Below, piece by piece: positions 44,094 to 56,489 of a DNA stretch of 62,000 bases (positions within the stretch are counted from its first letter, which is position 1; each line of letters begins with the position of its first letter). The notes below the pieces were generated by a model. That model made no database searches and was not told where the DNA came from. It saw only the letters and a list, made by a program, of their open reading frames with translations. Location of the stretch: contig MNCI01016028.1 of assembly GCA_015680685.1 (NCBI GenBank), positions 23,538 through 85,537 on the forward strand, in the 5' to 3' direction. Made by a program: the position numbers and the translations under genes. This stretch comes from Gnetum montanum (taxonomy: Eukaryota; Streptophyta; Gnetopsida; Gnetales; Gnetaceae).

Positions 44094-45260
44094 ATGTCTT
44101 AAACTAGTACACTAGAGAGCGAAGGAGTCCTAAATCAATGACCATTTGAATGTCCTTGAGGATTAAATTAATGAAATCAAGGGTATTCAAGAGGAACTTC
44201 ATCAGTCGAATCAAGGATTTGGGACATAGATGCAAAATATGTGTAAAGAAATTAGAAAATTGTCCCAAAGTTCAAAATGAAAATTGTCAAAAGTGCAAGG
44301 AAAAATGAATTCCTTTGTGGACTCCATCAAGCAATTAATTGATCATCTCACTCAACCTTATTATCCAAGCTACTTTCCACCTAGAAACCAACACCATGAT
44401 CAAGTTCAACTTCTCCCTAGCTATCAACATAGAAATCAATTTCCACTATTTGACACCAGGATGCTAATATTTCTTTATTAGGTCAAAGAATAGAACCTAA
44501 GATGAGGGATATTGGAATTAGCATAATGCATCAAGAGAATCACTAACAAAAGTACATGCTAAAAAGTTAAAATTAGATCATTATTATGGAGCCTCTAGAT
44601 CTAATGCCAAGGTAAAAGATTGGCTTGATACAATGAAGAATTACTTCCATATGTTGGATTTGTTAAGCTAAGAATGTTTAGATATTGTCTCCCTATATTT
44701 GAGAGGACTTGCCGCAACATGGTGGAATGGACCAAGATCTCAAGGATTGATTACAAATTGGCTCAACTTCTATTGATATTTTGAACAAAAATTCATACCC
44801 AATTCCTTAAGATGATATTTGATTTCTTAATATTGGGAAGACAATCCGTGGAAGATTACTACAAGGAATTTTATGATCTCTCTTAGTATGTAAGCCACCA
44901 AGATGAGGGAGAGTTAGCATCAAAGCTCATTGGTGGACTACATGAACAATTGTGTCCCTAGACATGAGCACATAATTCTCAAATAGTTGATGAAGCCTAA
45001 AAAATTGCTAAGGACTATGAAGAATCAAATCAAGTATAAACTACCCTTCAATAAGCAATAGTAGAAGAAACACCAACCAAGAGATCTTGATCAAGATCTT
45101 TTGCTTATGGAAAAGATCATTTGAAGAGAGACTATCCAAAATTACAAGAAAAAGTACAAAGAACTAATGAAACTAGAAATCAAAAAGAAAATCCAAAAAT
45201 GACCAAAGAAAAGGTCTAAAACACCTTGACAACCATGATGAAGATTTTAGCATTAGCTAA
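44094..45260 (+). pseudogene. Gag of element I
   Basis: ATG at 44094, followed at once by a stop (MS-stop). A piece with VKDWLDTMKNYFHMLDLL and DIVSLYLRGLAATWWNGPRS (about 44600-44740) is the classic plant capsid core (retrotrans_gag). Then, after shifts, VEDYYKEFYDLS and DEGELASKLIGGLHEQL. The knuckle relic near 45090 reads SFAYGKDHLKRDYPKL, with all three Cys replaced. Collinear with G. Confidence 0.7.
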
Positions 45261-45289
45261 GTCAAGTTTGAGAAAATTTTAATTTGATT

Positions 45290-46575
45290 TATTAATTTTT
45301 GAAGGATCAATTAAAGGTAAAAATATTAAATTTTTGATTGATAGTGATGCCAATGATAAATTTATTTAATTAAATTATTGAAATTAATTTTACCTTAAAA
45401 GAAAGTTGTTAAAATGGAACTTGCAAATGAAACAACTATGAGCAAGCATACCAGGTATGGAGAAATTACCTTTACTTTGCAAGACATGTCTTTCATTGAT
45501 GAATTCTTAAAATTTGAATTATGTGACATTGATGCAATCTTAGAAATGTCTTTTCTACAAAAATTTTATATTATGACCCACTTTGGAACACATATTTTAA
45601 AAGTACCAACCATTGACAGAATTAGGATTCTAAGGGGGTAGGAGCTGCAAAGAAAATTCACATGATAACTATTAAGAAAGCTAAGAGATTAGTCAAAAAG
45701 GGGGCTAAGATGTTGATAGTAAAACTCAACCTCAAAAATTTTCAAGTATTGAGATTCCAAAGAAACTTGAAGAATATAAAGATTTAGTATTTTGTGAAAC
45801 TAGTGAATTACCTCCTAAAAGAACTATTGAACATGCTATTGATATTTTTCCTTGTACACAAACAATGTCAAAACTGCCTTATAGGTTTTTCGCTTTTTAA
45901 ATAAGAGAATTAAACGTACAATTAGACCAACTACTAGAAGAAGGAAAGAATCAACCTAGCATATCAGATTGGGGTGCACTAGTCTTATTTGTTAAAAATA
46001 AAGATGGTACGTTAAGATTCTGCAGTGATTATAGGGCATTGAATAAAGTAAAAATTAAAAAAATGTATCCCTTGCCTGGGATTGATGAATTTTTTGATAA
46101 AATTATGGGAACATATTATTTCTCAAATATCTATTTAAAATTAGGTTACCACCAAATAAGGATTATGGAAAAAGACATTAACAAAACTACATTCAAAACT
46201 ACATATGGATCATATGAATTTGTTGTGATGCCATCTGGATTAACTAATGTGCTTGCAAAATTTATGACATTAATGAATAATATCTTTCATTACCATCTTG
46301 ATCAATTTGTTATAGTATTTATGGATGATATACTTATTTATTCTAAATCAAAAGAAGAACATGTTAAACATTTAAAATTACAATGGAAGTCCTTAAGGAA
46401 CATCAGTTGAAAGAAAAATGAAGTCATGTAAACTATTCAAAGAAGAAATTTAATATTTTGACCATATAGTATTTAAGAAAGGATTACAAGTAGACCTAGT
46501 AAAAGTTAGTGTAGTTCAAGATTGACAAAAACTAAATGATGCTTCAACAATTCACAATTTCCTGGGCTTAACAGG
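45290..46575 (+). pseudogene. Protease and RT of element I
   Basis: The protease begins FEGSIKGKNIKFLIDSDAND and continues in another frame at 45414-45641 (TRYGEITFTLQDMSFIDEF, DIDAILEMSFLQKF). RT is open at 46039-46410: [20 protein letters not shown], then [14 protein letters not shown], where the first catalytic Asp (KIDL or KVDL in relatives) is Tyr; [20 protein letters not shown] and [15 protein letters not shown] follow with the YxDD-type box intact. Frames shift at about 45330, 45640 and 46410. Interrupted at 46575 by LTR J within the segment HNFLGLTG. Confidence 0.8.
46571..46575. repeat. Target-site duplication of solo LTR J
   Basis: ACAGG on the left, ACAAG on the right (47564-47568); a single G/A change. 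It confirms a true insertion and later loss of the internal part. Confidence 0.7.
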
Positions 46576-47563
46576 TGATGAGTGGCAAGGTACCCCTACA
46601 CTCAACCATACAAAACGAGCGTAGCACGTGCGATCCGATCGAACTCTACAGACTAAATGCCTACACGCCCCATGGAACACTTGGGGTTAATCATTCGTTG
46701 TCTTCCCAGACTTACTTGTAGTTGTCATGGTGTATGGTTAAGTAAGTCCGAGGTATATGATTTTTATAGTCTTTTATGTTTTATGTCTTTTATGGTAAAG
46801 GGTGAAGGGTTGAGAAACTAACTAACTCTAACTAATGAACTAAGTCTAAATTAACTAGCATCAGCATCTGTTCCCACTTACCGTACACACCCTGAACTAT
46901 GCAATCGCGGCTACCAAACGCTAATCGTTACTGGAATCACCACGCGTAACGCACGTGCTCGAAGTGGTCGTACTAAGGCATTTAACTAGCCTAAGCGTAA
47001 TGAGCATCAGTTCCTTGACTAGCCGTACACATGCTTAGATGATCGTAATCAAGTTGTACTCATTCTACATTCTAGGAGTTGAGGGTGAGAGAATCTAATC
47101 ACGATGAGTAGCTAATTCCTTGATTAGCCGTACACATCCGTAAATGCTTGTAATCAAGTCGTACTCATGCCGTGCTAATGTAGGGTAATAAACAATAGGT
47201 AGGAAATAACATGTAAGAAATAACAAGTAATAAATCCTATTCCATGCATTGCAAGGTTTATCCACAAAGCTCGTCTTTATTGCTGTACACAACTTGTGTT
47301 TAGGTATAATGTTGCTTGAATAAAGATCTGTTTACTTGGGGACTCCTACTGTGGGCACATGGAAAATATTCTATCTCTGGAGTGATCAATCTACCAGAGT
47401 TTCCCTACTTCTAGCCTAGGATGGATAATAAGGGGAGTGCTGCCTCTTATTTATAGATTTGACAGCAGACCATGATATCGCATACGCGACATCATAGGGA
47501 ATGACGTGATATCGCATGGGATGCGATATCGTGGTGGCCGTGATATCACATCATGTCTCATCA
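46576..47563 (-). repeat. Solo family-T LTR (J)
   Basis: 988 bp, TGATGAGTGGCAAGGTACCC to GTCTCATCA, with no primer site or polypurine tract at either edge: pol of element I resumes immediately. It contains CGATATCG palindromes at about 47475-47550 and a roughly 120-bp internal duplication (46992-47095 against 47100-47180, around TAGCCGTACACAT). A solo LTR arises by recombination between two LTRs. Confidence 0.88.
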
Positions 47564-48170
47564 ACAAGTTTTTACTGACATTATATTAAAGATTATTCTA
47601 CCTTGGTAGTCCCATTGACTAATCTTTTGTAGGAAAAGTGTATATTTAATTTTGATGAACAATGTAGGGAAGCTTTTATCATATTAAAGATGCTACTCAC
47701 AATAGCATCTATTCTGAAAATTCTAGATGAAGAAATACCATTTGAAGTCTCTATAGATGCCTATGGAGTGGGAATCAGTGTAGTTCTTTCTCAAGAAGAT
47801 AAAGTGGTATGTTTTGCATCTCATAAGCTGTAAGGAGCTCAATTGAATTACTCAACCCATGGCCTAGAATTACTGGAAATTATTTATGCTTCAAAAGTTT
47901 AGAAACACTACCTCTATGGAAAACAATTTGTATTAAAGACAAATCATAAAATTTTAGAATACCTGTAGAGACAATCTATGTTAAACACTCAAAAAAATGG
48001 GTAGAATTATTGGTTGAATATGATTTTGAAATTAAATATATTCTAGGAAAACAAAATGTAGTAGCCAATGCCCTTAGTTGAATGTGGAACTTGATGATTA
48101 GTGTTGTGACAAGCCCTATGAAAGAAGAAATTAAGAAATAAATAAGAGAAGATCCTAACCAATATTTATT
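47564..48170 (+). pseudogene. RNase H of element I (resumed)
   Basis: Continues the pol frame after J: HYIKDYSTLVVPLTNLL, then FEVSIDAYGVGISVVLSQED, LNYSTHGLELLEIIYASK, KQFVLKTNHKILEYL and VEYDFEIKYILGKQNVVANA, with LS-stop-MWNL at its end. Several stops fall at Gln or Arg codons of the relatives (CAA, CAG or CGA changed to TAA, TAG or TGA). RNase H positions are partly altered (ISVVL, GLELL). Confidence 0.75.
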
Positions 48171-49530
48171 CTAAGCCTTATTATCAACTTGTCTCTATTG
48201 GTTTATTGATGAAAGGACAAAGAGTATGTATACCTGAAGGAAATTAAAGGCTTAGGCTATTGTGCAAAGCCCATGAAGTACCATATGCACAACATCTAGG
48301 TTATATCAAGACTTATATGATGATACAAAAATCCTATTTTTTGCCCAAAATGAAGAATGATGTATCCATGTACATTAAAAACTACCAAACCTACTAAAGA
48401 ATAAAATCCAAATAAAAGAAATTGAGTGGATTAATACAAACTTTGGAAGTCCCAAGCTAGAAATGGAAAGATGGTACCATGGATTTCATTGTGGGATTAC
48501 CAATAATCAAAAAAGGAAATGGCTTGATCTTGGTAGTGGTTGATCACCTATCAAAGATGGCACATTTTATAGCTTTGAAATATACAAAAAAAGTTGAAGA
48601 AGTAGCTCAAAAAATTGTATGAGAAGTATTTTAGTTACATGGGTGTCCTAAATCTATCACTTCAAACCAAGATCCTAAGTTCATATCCAAATTTTAGTAA
48701 AATATCTTCAAGAAACTTGGAACCCAACTGAAATTCAGCACAACTTACCACCCAGAGATAGATGGACAAACAAAATGAGTGAACTAAATATTAGAAGATA
48801 TTCTACAAAGCTATGTTGAAACTAGACTGAAGACATGGAAGAATTACTTAGATCTAGTTGAATTTACATACAATAATAATTATCAAGGTTCCATACATCA
48901 AACACCATTTGAATTAGTATATGGACATAACTTCCACAGACCACTAACTTGGGTAGATTCAACTTTAAGAATGGAATGGAAGAAAGAAGAAATGAAAATA
49001 ATGGAAAATATTGTTAAAAGAGTTAAACAAAATTTGTAAGCTGACCAAGATAAATATAAGGGATATGTGGACCAACATCAACTTAAGAAGGAATTTCAAG
49101 TCAAAGTACTACTAAGAATAATATCCACCAAGAGTTCCTTTAAACTAGGAAAATATACTAAGTTGGCTCCAAGATATTGTGGGACCTTCAAAATCTCTAA
49201 AAGAACTACTGAAGTAGCATATCAATTAAAAATTTTAACAACATTAAGAATTCACCCAAAGAACTCTCATAAAAATGATGTGCCTTATTTGCTAGATTGG
49301 AACACTATGTCCTTAAGATCCAACATCAACTTCAAGGTTAAACCAATTACAATCAAGAATTACAAAACCAAGAAGCTTCAAAATAAAACTATCAGCAAAG
49401 TACTCATTCAATGGTTAAATTGTCATCAATAAACTTGGGAAAACATGGAATTCATGCTCAACATGTACCCCCAAATTTTTGATAATCATGATACTGAATG
49501 ATAATTTGTATTTATTATTAAGGTAAATAA
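48170..49530 (+). pseudogene. Integrase and chromodomain tail (element I)
   Basis: Zinc-binding region near 48290-48420. The core reads TMDFIVGLPIIKKGNGLILV (first Asp), HLSKMAHFIALKYTKK, KSITSNQDPKFIS (second Asp) and YHPEIDGQTK, where Glu is Lys and the next codon is a stop. The C-terminal part includes FTYNNNYQGSIHQTPFEL-like sequence and, at 49067-49432, open for 121 codons, STKSSFKLGKYTKLAPRYCG and then SNINFKVKPITIKNYKTKKL and QNKTISKVLIQWLNCHQ, a chromodomain remnant. Confidence 0.75.
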
Positions 49531-49904
49531 AACACCATAAGATGTTCCATGTTATAGTCAATTTTCATTATGTAGCTTTCAGCCCATGAAACTCGAGGTA
49601 AACATTTATTGTAAATGTGAAGATTGTAATCCATAAGGGGCAATCTCACATATTCCATACTTTTGGGGCTGAAAAATGCCTCATAAGGTGTCAAAGTATC
49701 ATTCCCCAAGTAAAAAAGCTCACCTAGTATCTATATTTGGGCCTAGAGGTCAAAATGCCTTTTAGAATGCCAAAAATGACAATTTGATGGGTTTTATGGA
49801 GGGTATATATTTTTGTAAACTAGAAACACTTGCTGAGGGGTAAATCTCACCTACCCACAATGTGGAGGGATGGAGGTTTCTCCTTCAGCATGGAAACTAT
49901 GCGT

Positions 49905-49925
49905 CCCCCCCCCCCCCCCCCCCNC
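49905..49925. other. C homopolymer with an undetermined base
   Basis: About 19 consecutive C residues, one N, then CACAACTTGG. Probably a sequencing or assembly uncertainty. Flanking sequence should not be used to judge reading frames. Confidence 0.9.
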
Positions 49926-51613
49926 ACAACTTGGAAACCTTTCCCCCTCAGCATGGAAGTTTCCCTCCAATGTGGAAGCTTCACCCCCACCATGGAAACT
50001 GCATGCCCCTAGCATGAAAGTAACTAAAGCTAGATTTCAACACTTCATGCACTCCAATGTTAACTAGCCACTTCAATAAGGATAGCAAAAGGCTTAACAT
50101 GGAAGATCGATCTTCAGTGTTGAAGGTGTACCCTTGTTACTATTTATAGTAAATGGAATGATCATGGGGGAGGTACTTACCATATATAGGAACCCCCCAA
50201 ATTTGGGCACCCATATAACATGTACAAGGTAAAAATTTTTAACCAAATTACAACTAATTTGCAGCCATTATGTAGCCAAATTACAATCATTTTGCAACAT
50301 TATTCATGACCTAAAACCTATAAAAACCAACCTCAAACACTATTTACAGGTTCCATAATCTTAAGACTATTCAACAATTTTTCACAATCAAGAATTTGTT
50401 CATAGTTCCGAACTTGGGCATTTTCAAGCACTCAAGATTTCTTGCAAGTTTCCACACTTGCATTCTTTTGAACCCCAACATGGAAGTATTGTAACCCTAG
50501 AAACCCCCTTTGCAACCACCTTGAGACTTGTAGATTTTTAATGTCAATTCTACATTCCTAGAATTTCCAACCCTTGGCATGGAGCACTCTGGTAGCCATA
50601 TTTTTCATTTTTCTCATCCCCTAGTAGTGATCCAATTTGCAAATCTAAGGTTGTAGTAGAGGAAGTTCAAAAGCATTAGGAGTGACTTAGCACCTGGATC
50701 ATGAAGCAGATTACATTACCTTCAACAATTGTTGAACTCCTATACTAATGAATCCCCTTTACTCTCACGAGTATTTCTTATACGCATTTCTGGAACTTTT
50801 CTTTTATTGTTTTAATAAAGTTTTAAAGTTTCATTTTTTATGTGCATCATGCATTTTTTTTCATTTTATAGATCTATAATTTTTTCATTATTATTTGTAT
50901 CATTCATTTTGCATCCTTAAAGTCCCTAGTTGATTTTCTGGATTAACTAGGGCATCTTGAATCCCATTTTTTTGAAGGCCTTAGGGATTTGCAGTTGAGG
51001 CTGCTATGCTGGATCTATCAGTTTCTTTAGTAATTAAGTTTTTCAATTTCAATAGTTTTCTTGATGCTAGAAGGAGGGCCTCCATCTAATTTCTATGTCT
51101 AAATTAGTTTTCCTCATAGCCAACTTTGCCTTTCATTGTAAAAATCTGCAAGTTTGACAATAAAGCTTTTAAAATCTTCAAAACCCAACATTGCAACCCA
51201 TCCCTCCTTCTATAATCAAAGCCCAGCGTGGAAGTTGTATGTGTTTGGGTTTTCAAGGTTTTTGCAATAGTTTCTATGAATTTCAAGGCCAACATTGGCA
51301 TTGCACCAAAACCTTCAAAACATCAATGCTACCACTTCCCCCCTATGACCAAAACTGTAACATAAAAGTTGCAAGTGGTTGGGTGTTAGCTTTTCACAGC
51401 AACTACTATGAATTTTTTTAGTCCAAAGGCAACATTGATACCTTTTCTCTATTTCCTATTTATTGTCAATTTTTTCTAATTTCTAAAGTTGGTGGTGCAA
51501 CCTTTCTAGAAGTCATCAAACTTTTAGAAGTTGGCTTTCCCTCATCTTTCCTAGCTAAGAAAATTGGCAACCTAACAAAACTAGTTTTAGTGGAAAAAAA
51601 ATCAACGTTTTAC

Positions 51614-51945
51614 TTTGGTTTTCAGCCTTTCTCCCTATTAATTTTGGATTAGAAGGTGTGAGATTCCCATCATCTCACCCCATCCATGGACCCCCACACC
51701 CCCCCCTTTCCTTGCCATACCCATCATATAATTAGTTAGTGGGCAAGTGTTGATGAAGCTTGTTACCAACTTTCCATTTTGGTTTTAGGCCTTTTCCTCT
51801 TAATCAAATTTGGATTAGAAGGTGTGATATTCCCATAATCTCACCTCCCACCCCTCCCCCTTCTTTCACCCATTACCGTACCTAGTGTAGACGCAATTAG
51901 TGAGCCAGCGTGGGTGAGGCTTAACACCAACATTCCTAGCTTTCT
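51614..51945 (+). repeat. 164-bp tandem duplication in leader of K
   Basis: Copies begin TTTGGTTTT at 51614 and 51778 and share TTTGGATTAGAAGGTGTGA, CATCTCACC-type blocks and a C-rich stretch. Diverged. Confidence 0.75.
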
Positions 51946-52099
51946 ATTTTTGGTAAAGGGGTAAACTACCATTACCCCCCAATTACTAATTATATAAAGT
52001 GCTCCATTTTCAACTATTTTTTCTTCCTTTGACCATTTTTTAATTCCACTTGTTGGGATTTACCTCTACTTTTACCTTTTATAGCCTATTTTAAGCCAT

Positions 52100-54610
52100 T
52101 TTAGCACTACAATAATGTCTTTCTAGCAATCTACCATGTTGCTTCTCACCCTCACTAGTGAAGGTCCTAGCCAACAAGCCATGAGGGTCTATGACCCTAA
52201 AGACTCTACTATCATTAAATGTAGCCAATATTTTAGGGTTAGGAAAAAAGTCCTAATTTTGCAACCATAAATGAAGATAAAGATAACTTCATTTGTGCTA
52301 AAATATAGGCTGGCATGCTGATTTTATGTTTGGAGGTAGAATCCATAAGGGAGTTCAAACTCATCCACCATAATGGCAAAGAGTACATCCCTCCCCCTAT
52401 GAACAAATACCTCTAACTAGTATATATGTGAGTATCCTAGTCCAATTGATTAAGATGTAGGAAGAAGAGGAAAAACATAGCTTAGAGGAACAACAAGAAG
52501 AGGAGGATGAATTTAGGGCAACATCTAAGCCCAAAAACATCTTGGGAGGGATTGTTGCCATAAGCAACCCCTAATGCCACCAAGCCTTCCCCTCATGCTT
52601 TTATTTTCTTCATGGGCATGGTTCTGCCATCTTCCACTCCCTCCTATCCTACCATGGTTGAGCCCATGCCGATCATAGCCATGCATCAAACTTAGTTGAT
52701 GCCACAACCCATGACCTATAATCCATCTATGTCATTTGCCACATAGTCTTTATTTGTACAATCATTGATTATGGTTTTCACCACCAAAAACCCACTAACC
52801 ACCCATGTGGAGCTGACCATGGATCCCCAAGTAACTCAAGGTTCATACATTCCTTTTATCCCTTTTTTGCCTCAGGTATTGACATAAACATTCTTTTCCT
52901 TGTTTGGCCCACAAGCTACAACCATGACACAACCTCTTTCTTCCATCCTACAACCCATAGAGAGGCCACAAGCCTTGCAACAAATGCCACAATCATATGT
53001 ACAAATCCCACAACCAACAAGGCCACTATAGGGCCTAGATCAAGCCTTCTAGATGATTTAGAACCTAATGGAAGAATTGAGGAGGTTTAAAGCCTCTACT
53101 TTTCAAAGTGTTAAGATTATGAACTTCTATCAAGATGATTCCATCAATCTTGTGGTCCCACTTTTGATACTTCCTCTTGGTGTTCCTATTCCCTATTTTA
53201 GCAAATACAATAGAGAAGGTAACCCTAATGCTCACCTGATAACCTTCAAATCTAAGGATTCTCTCTTATAGTCATGGCCTCATACCATCAGAAGGATTTT
53301 TCCTATGTCCTTAGTTGGGAAAGCACTTGATTGGTACTGCGCACTACCTATAGGATCCATATCCTCTCTAGAGGACTTGATGGCCCAGTTTGTTAACCAC
53401 TTCAAATATAACTTGAAGCTTAACACCATGCTTGACCAACTCATGAAGGTCAAGTAGGAATCCCTAGAACCTATGTAGAAGTTCATTCAATGGTGGAATG
53501 CTAAAAAAAATACCAAAACCTATAGTCAAAGTCCACCTTTTAGCCATATTCAAGGTAAAGGTTAATGATTTTATCAAGTTCAAACTCTACTACCTTGACT
53601 TGTAGTCTCTTAGCCAAGCATTTTCTCAACCAAGAATATAGAAGATGTTGTGGAGGCTGGTCATGTTCTAGCCAATGTAGCATATAAAAATTAGCATACA
53701 AAAAGACACAAATAAAAGAACAAACAAAACAATGTGGCCATAGAAATTATGACCAAAGAAGCAAAGATCACAAACTAAGGGCTAAGAGCCAACCCTCCCA
53801 AGGCCTCCACTAATGACTACAATAACCAACCATCAATATCTAGGGCCACTATATTGATAATAACTAGATCCAATTTTGACAGAAAGGATAGGTCCAAATA
53901 CACTACGCTACCATTAAAACCATCAAAGCTATTATAAAAACTTTTGAAAAGTAGACGTATTTAATATAAAAAAATGTTTGAAGCTTCATGAAAGAAGCAT
54001 AATAGGCTTTGTAAAATAGCCAAAGACCCCATTAGGGAAATGCAAGATGATCCATAGCTACCTAAGTACTTCAAGTTAGACTGCGTCTATCATTATTACC
54101 AACTACCTAGTCTTGACACATACTTCTACCTCACATTGAAGGATGACTTGTAGAGGATGATAGATAGATGGAAGCTGGTCTTAGATTGTTCTAGCCCAGT
54201 TCAACCACAAAATTAATTGATGCAGATCTACAAGGACTTGTTGAATGCTAATGCCAATCCTTATGTTATTTCAGCATTTAACATTGATGATGATTGAAAA
54301 CCCCTAGGAGAACCATTTATGATATGAGTACCCCCTTACAATGAAAGGGTTTCTTCAACTTCCACCAGCTTAAGATCCTCCTTCATCATAAGAGCATCAT
54401 CATGAGTGCCTTTGAGGGATCCTTTTGTTATTAGGGTGCCTCAATCTAACACCATGTAGCCATCTGTAACCCAAACAACTACACAATGATCACTTGTGAT
54501 GGCTAATGCTACCACCTCTTCCTCACAGCCAATGACTGACAACCCAAAAACTTCAAATAAGCAAAGGAAGAAGCATAAGCAAAAGCCCTATAATAAGGGT
54601 GACAAGTAGA
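52100..54610 (+). pseudogene. Gag of element K
   Basis: The N-terminal part starts near 52130 (LLLTLTSEGPSQQAMRVYDP) and continues through an acidic stretch (EEEEKHSLEEQQEEEDEFRA) and a Gln/Pro/Thr-rich linker. The capsid core is at 53068-53460: VPIPYFSKYNREGNPNAHLI, WPHTIRRIFPMSLVGKALDW, ISSLEDLMAQFVNHFKYNLK and LNTMLDQLMKVK, a clear retrotrans_gag fold of Tat/Ogre-like Gag. After 53500 stops are frequent. A basic tail (KQRKKHKQKPYNKGDK) sits near 54560-54605. No zinc knuckle was seen. Confidence 0.7.
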
Positions 54611-55800
54611 TGGACACACAAAAGGAAGTGGATCCACCAAAGCCCACTCCCATTTCAGCTATATCCATGACCTCCTTTGCCCAACCCACTCCAACCAATA
54701 AGCCATACAAGGATACTAAAACTCATAACTATAATATTGAGAAAAAGACCCAAGAACCACAACCTAAGACCAAATTTTACATCTTGAGGTGCATGAAGGA
54801 CCAATGATATAAACTTTCTCAATGTGATGGAACAAGTCAGGCAATTCCTCAAGTAGAAGAATATGACTTTAAGCTTGTATGACCTGATCAAGACTTTTGC
54901 GACACATCATGAGATACTGGTCAAAATTTTGACTTCCATCCCCATTAGTGAAGACATCCTCACAAATGAGAAATCCATCCATGTAGTGATGGTTCCTCCC
55001 TCACTAAGGGAGGGGAAGTAAACACCCCTAGTATTTTTTAATAGTGAAATTAGGGTATTTTGCAATAGGTTAATTCCCAAAATGTTGAAGTAAATAGGAC
55101 ACTTATATTCATAACCATACATGTAGGGTATTTTAAAGTGCATCGAGCACATGTTGATGATGGAGCTGCAACTAATGTCATCTCATGTACCATTGTTGAA
55201 CACTTGGGCCAAACTAAGAAAATACAACCTACATCAATAGCTATCCTCAAATATTTTAATGGATTGAGGGTTGTAATCAAGGGGTCTATCTTATTTGACT
55301 TTGTGGCATGAGAGTAATTCTCTCCAACTGAAAATTTATTGATGATGAAGGAAATACCAAGGTTCAACTTTATCTTGGAAAAACCTTGGTTGGCTCAATT
55401 ATGAGCCATATCCTTACCCATCCATCAAGAAATTCACCTTCCTTATGAGGGAGGTGAAATCATAATTCATGGTGATAACATAGTTTTCCTAGCTATAAAA
55501 AATGTAAACATAGAGCAAGGGTCTAAAGTGGAGATTCAAGAAGAAGCTCCCAGCCATGAAATTTAATAACCCAAGAGAGAGTAATAATCCAAGAAAGCCA
55601 ACAATGACAATGATAAGCAATGGGATGCATTATGGGATGAACTTCATTTTAACATTGTCAACAAAGGGAATGGTGAATATAATCTTGTGTAGAATAGACC
55701 TTACTCATTCCCTAATCTTGCAAAAATTAAGAAGAATCTTCATAAGTGAAGTTCACCTTAACCTTTTCATCCCATACCCTTATAACCAAATGCATTGATA
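54610..55800 (+). pseudogene. Protease region of element K
   Basis: The linker at 54610-54807 is Pro/Thr-rich. The protease at about 55130-55480 reads HVDDGAATNVISCTIVEHLG (active site D-D-G-A where D-S/T-G-A is usual), ILKYFNGLRVVIKGSILFDF, then EIPRFNFILEKPWLAQL, where I-L-G-R-P-W is usual, and IHQEIHLPYEGGEIIIHGDN, the tail typical of Tat/Ogre proteases. A further 80-codon frame at 55556-55798 is unassigned. RT, expected next, is absent. Confidence 0.65.
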
Positions 55801-56489
55801 GCCATGTTTGTTATACCTTTTTTATGTACTTTGTTTTACTCTCTATGCATGTACCCTAAGTTTCTACTTTGCAGTTTTACTTATTTATTACAATCTTTAT
55901 AATGTTATAACTATCAAAAAATCCTTAAAACATAAAATTACAAGAGAAAATATAAGTTTATTTTTCATCCTAGTCTTAAACTAGTAAAGATAATCACACA
56001 ACATGTCTTGCTATGGTCTTAAACTAGAATCAAGGCAAACTATTATTTTAAATTGGAAAAATCATAGTTTGCTAAGACTCTAAGCTAGCAACATGGCTTG
56101 CCATGATCTTAAACTAGCAACACAATACAACCTATGTCCACCATGGCCTAAAACTAGCTAACATCATTTTTATTATTATACTTCTTTTTGTTTAGCCTAT
56201 TATTACATCAATTAGACATTTAATGCTATAACCAAAATGTCAACCTAGCCATTCACACTATTCATAACATTTATAACATTTACTACAATTACAATTATAT
56301 ATGGCCAAAAATAAAACCAAAATTTTAAATTTAAATTTAAAGTATCCATAACATACATAGCCATGGCCACACTGTGTGACAAAAATGTCAAAAAATAATA
56401 ACAACCATCTAGAACATGGCCTTACCTAAAAATAGCCATCAACATGAAAATGAAAACAAATAGCCAACAAGCTAAGTAGATGGAGGATG
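55800..56489. other. AT-rich spacer without gene
   Basis: Between the protease region and the end of the minus-strand gene. It holds repeated phrases such as TCTTAAACTAG and CAACATGGC (55975-56160). No supported frame on either strand. This is where RT and integrase would be expected. Confidence 0.5.

Larger units (their letters stand above)
43641..49540 (+). mobile_element. Chromovirus copy 3 (element I), both LTRs lost
   Basis: Plus strand, same family as B and G. It begins in the leader just before the 5S-like module and runs through gag, protease, RT, RNase H, integrase and chromodomain tail. It ends near 49540, where similarity to G stops and element K begins. No LTR or primer site remains. 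Solo LTR J splits its pol at 46575. Confidence 0.75.
49543..52100 (+). other. LTR and leader region of element K (borders unsure)
   Basis: No gene is supported. Promoter-like TATAAAAA lies at 50319-50326 and a poly(A)-like AATAAA at 50814. Repeated short phrases such as CATGGAAGT and CATGGAAACT occur at 49880-50010 around a C homopolymer with one N. A 164-bp duplication lies at 51614-51945. The LTR end and primer site were not identified because no second LTR is in the window. Confidence 0.4.

Noticed and set aside
54655-55367. Minus-strand frames of 78, 81 and 105 codons
   Set aside because: Antisense to the gag-protease linker and protease of element K, which show family motifs on the plus strand.
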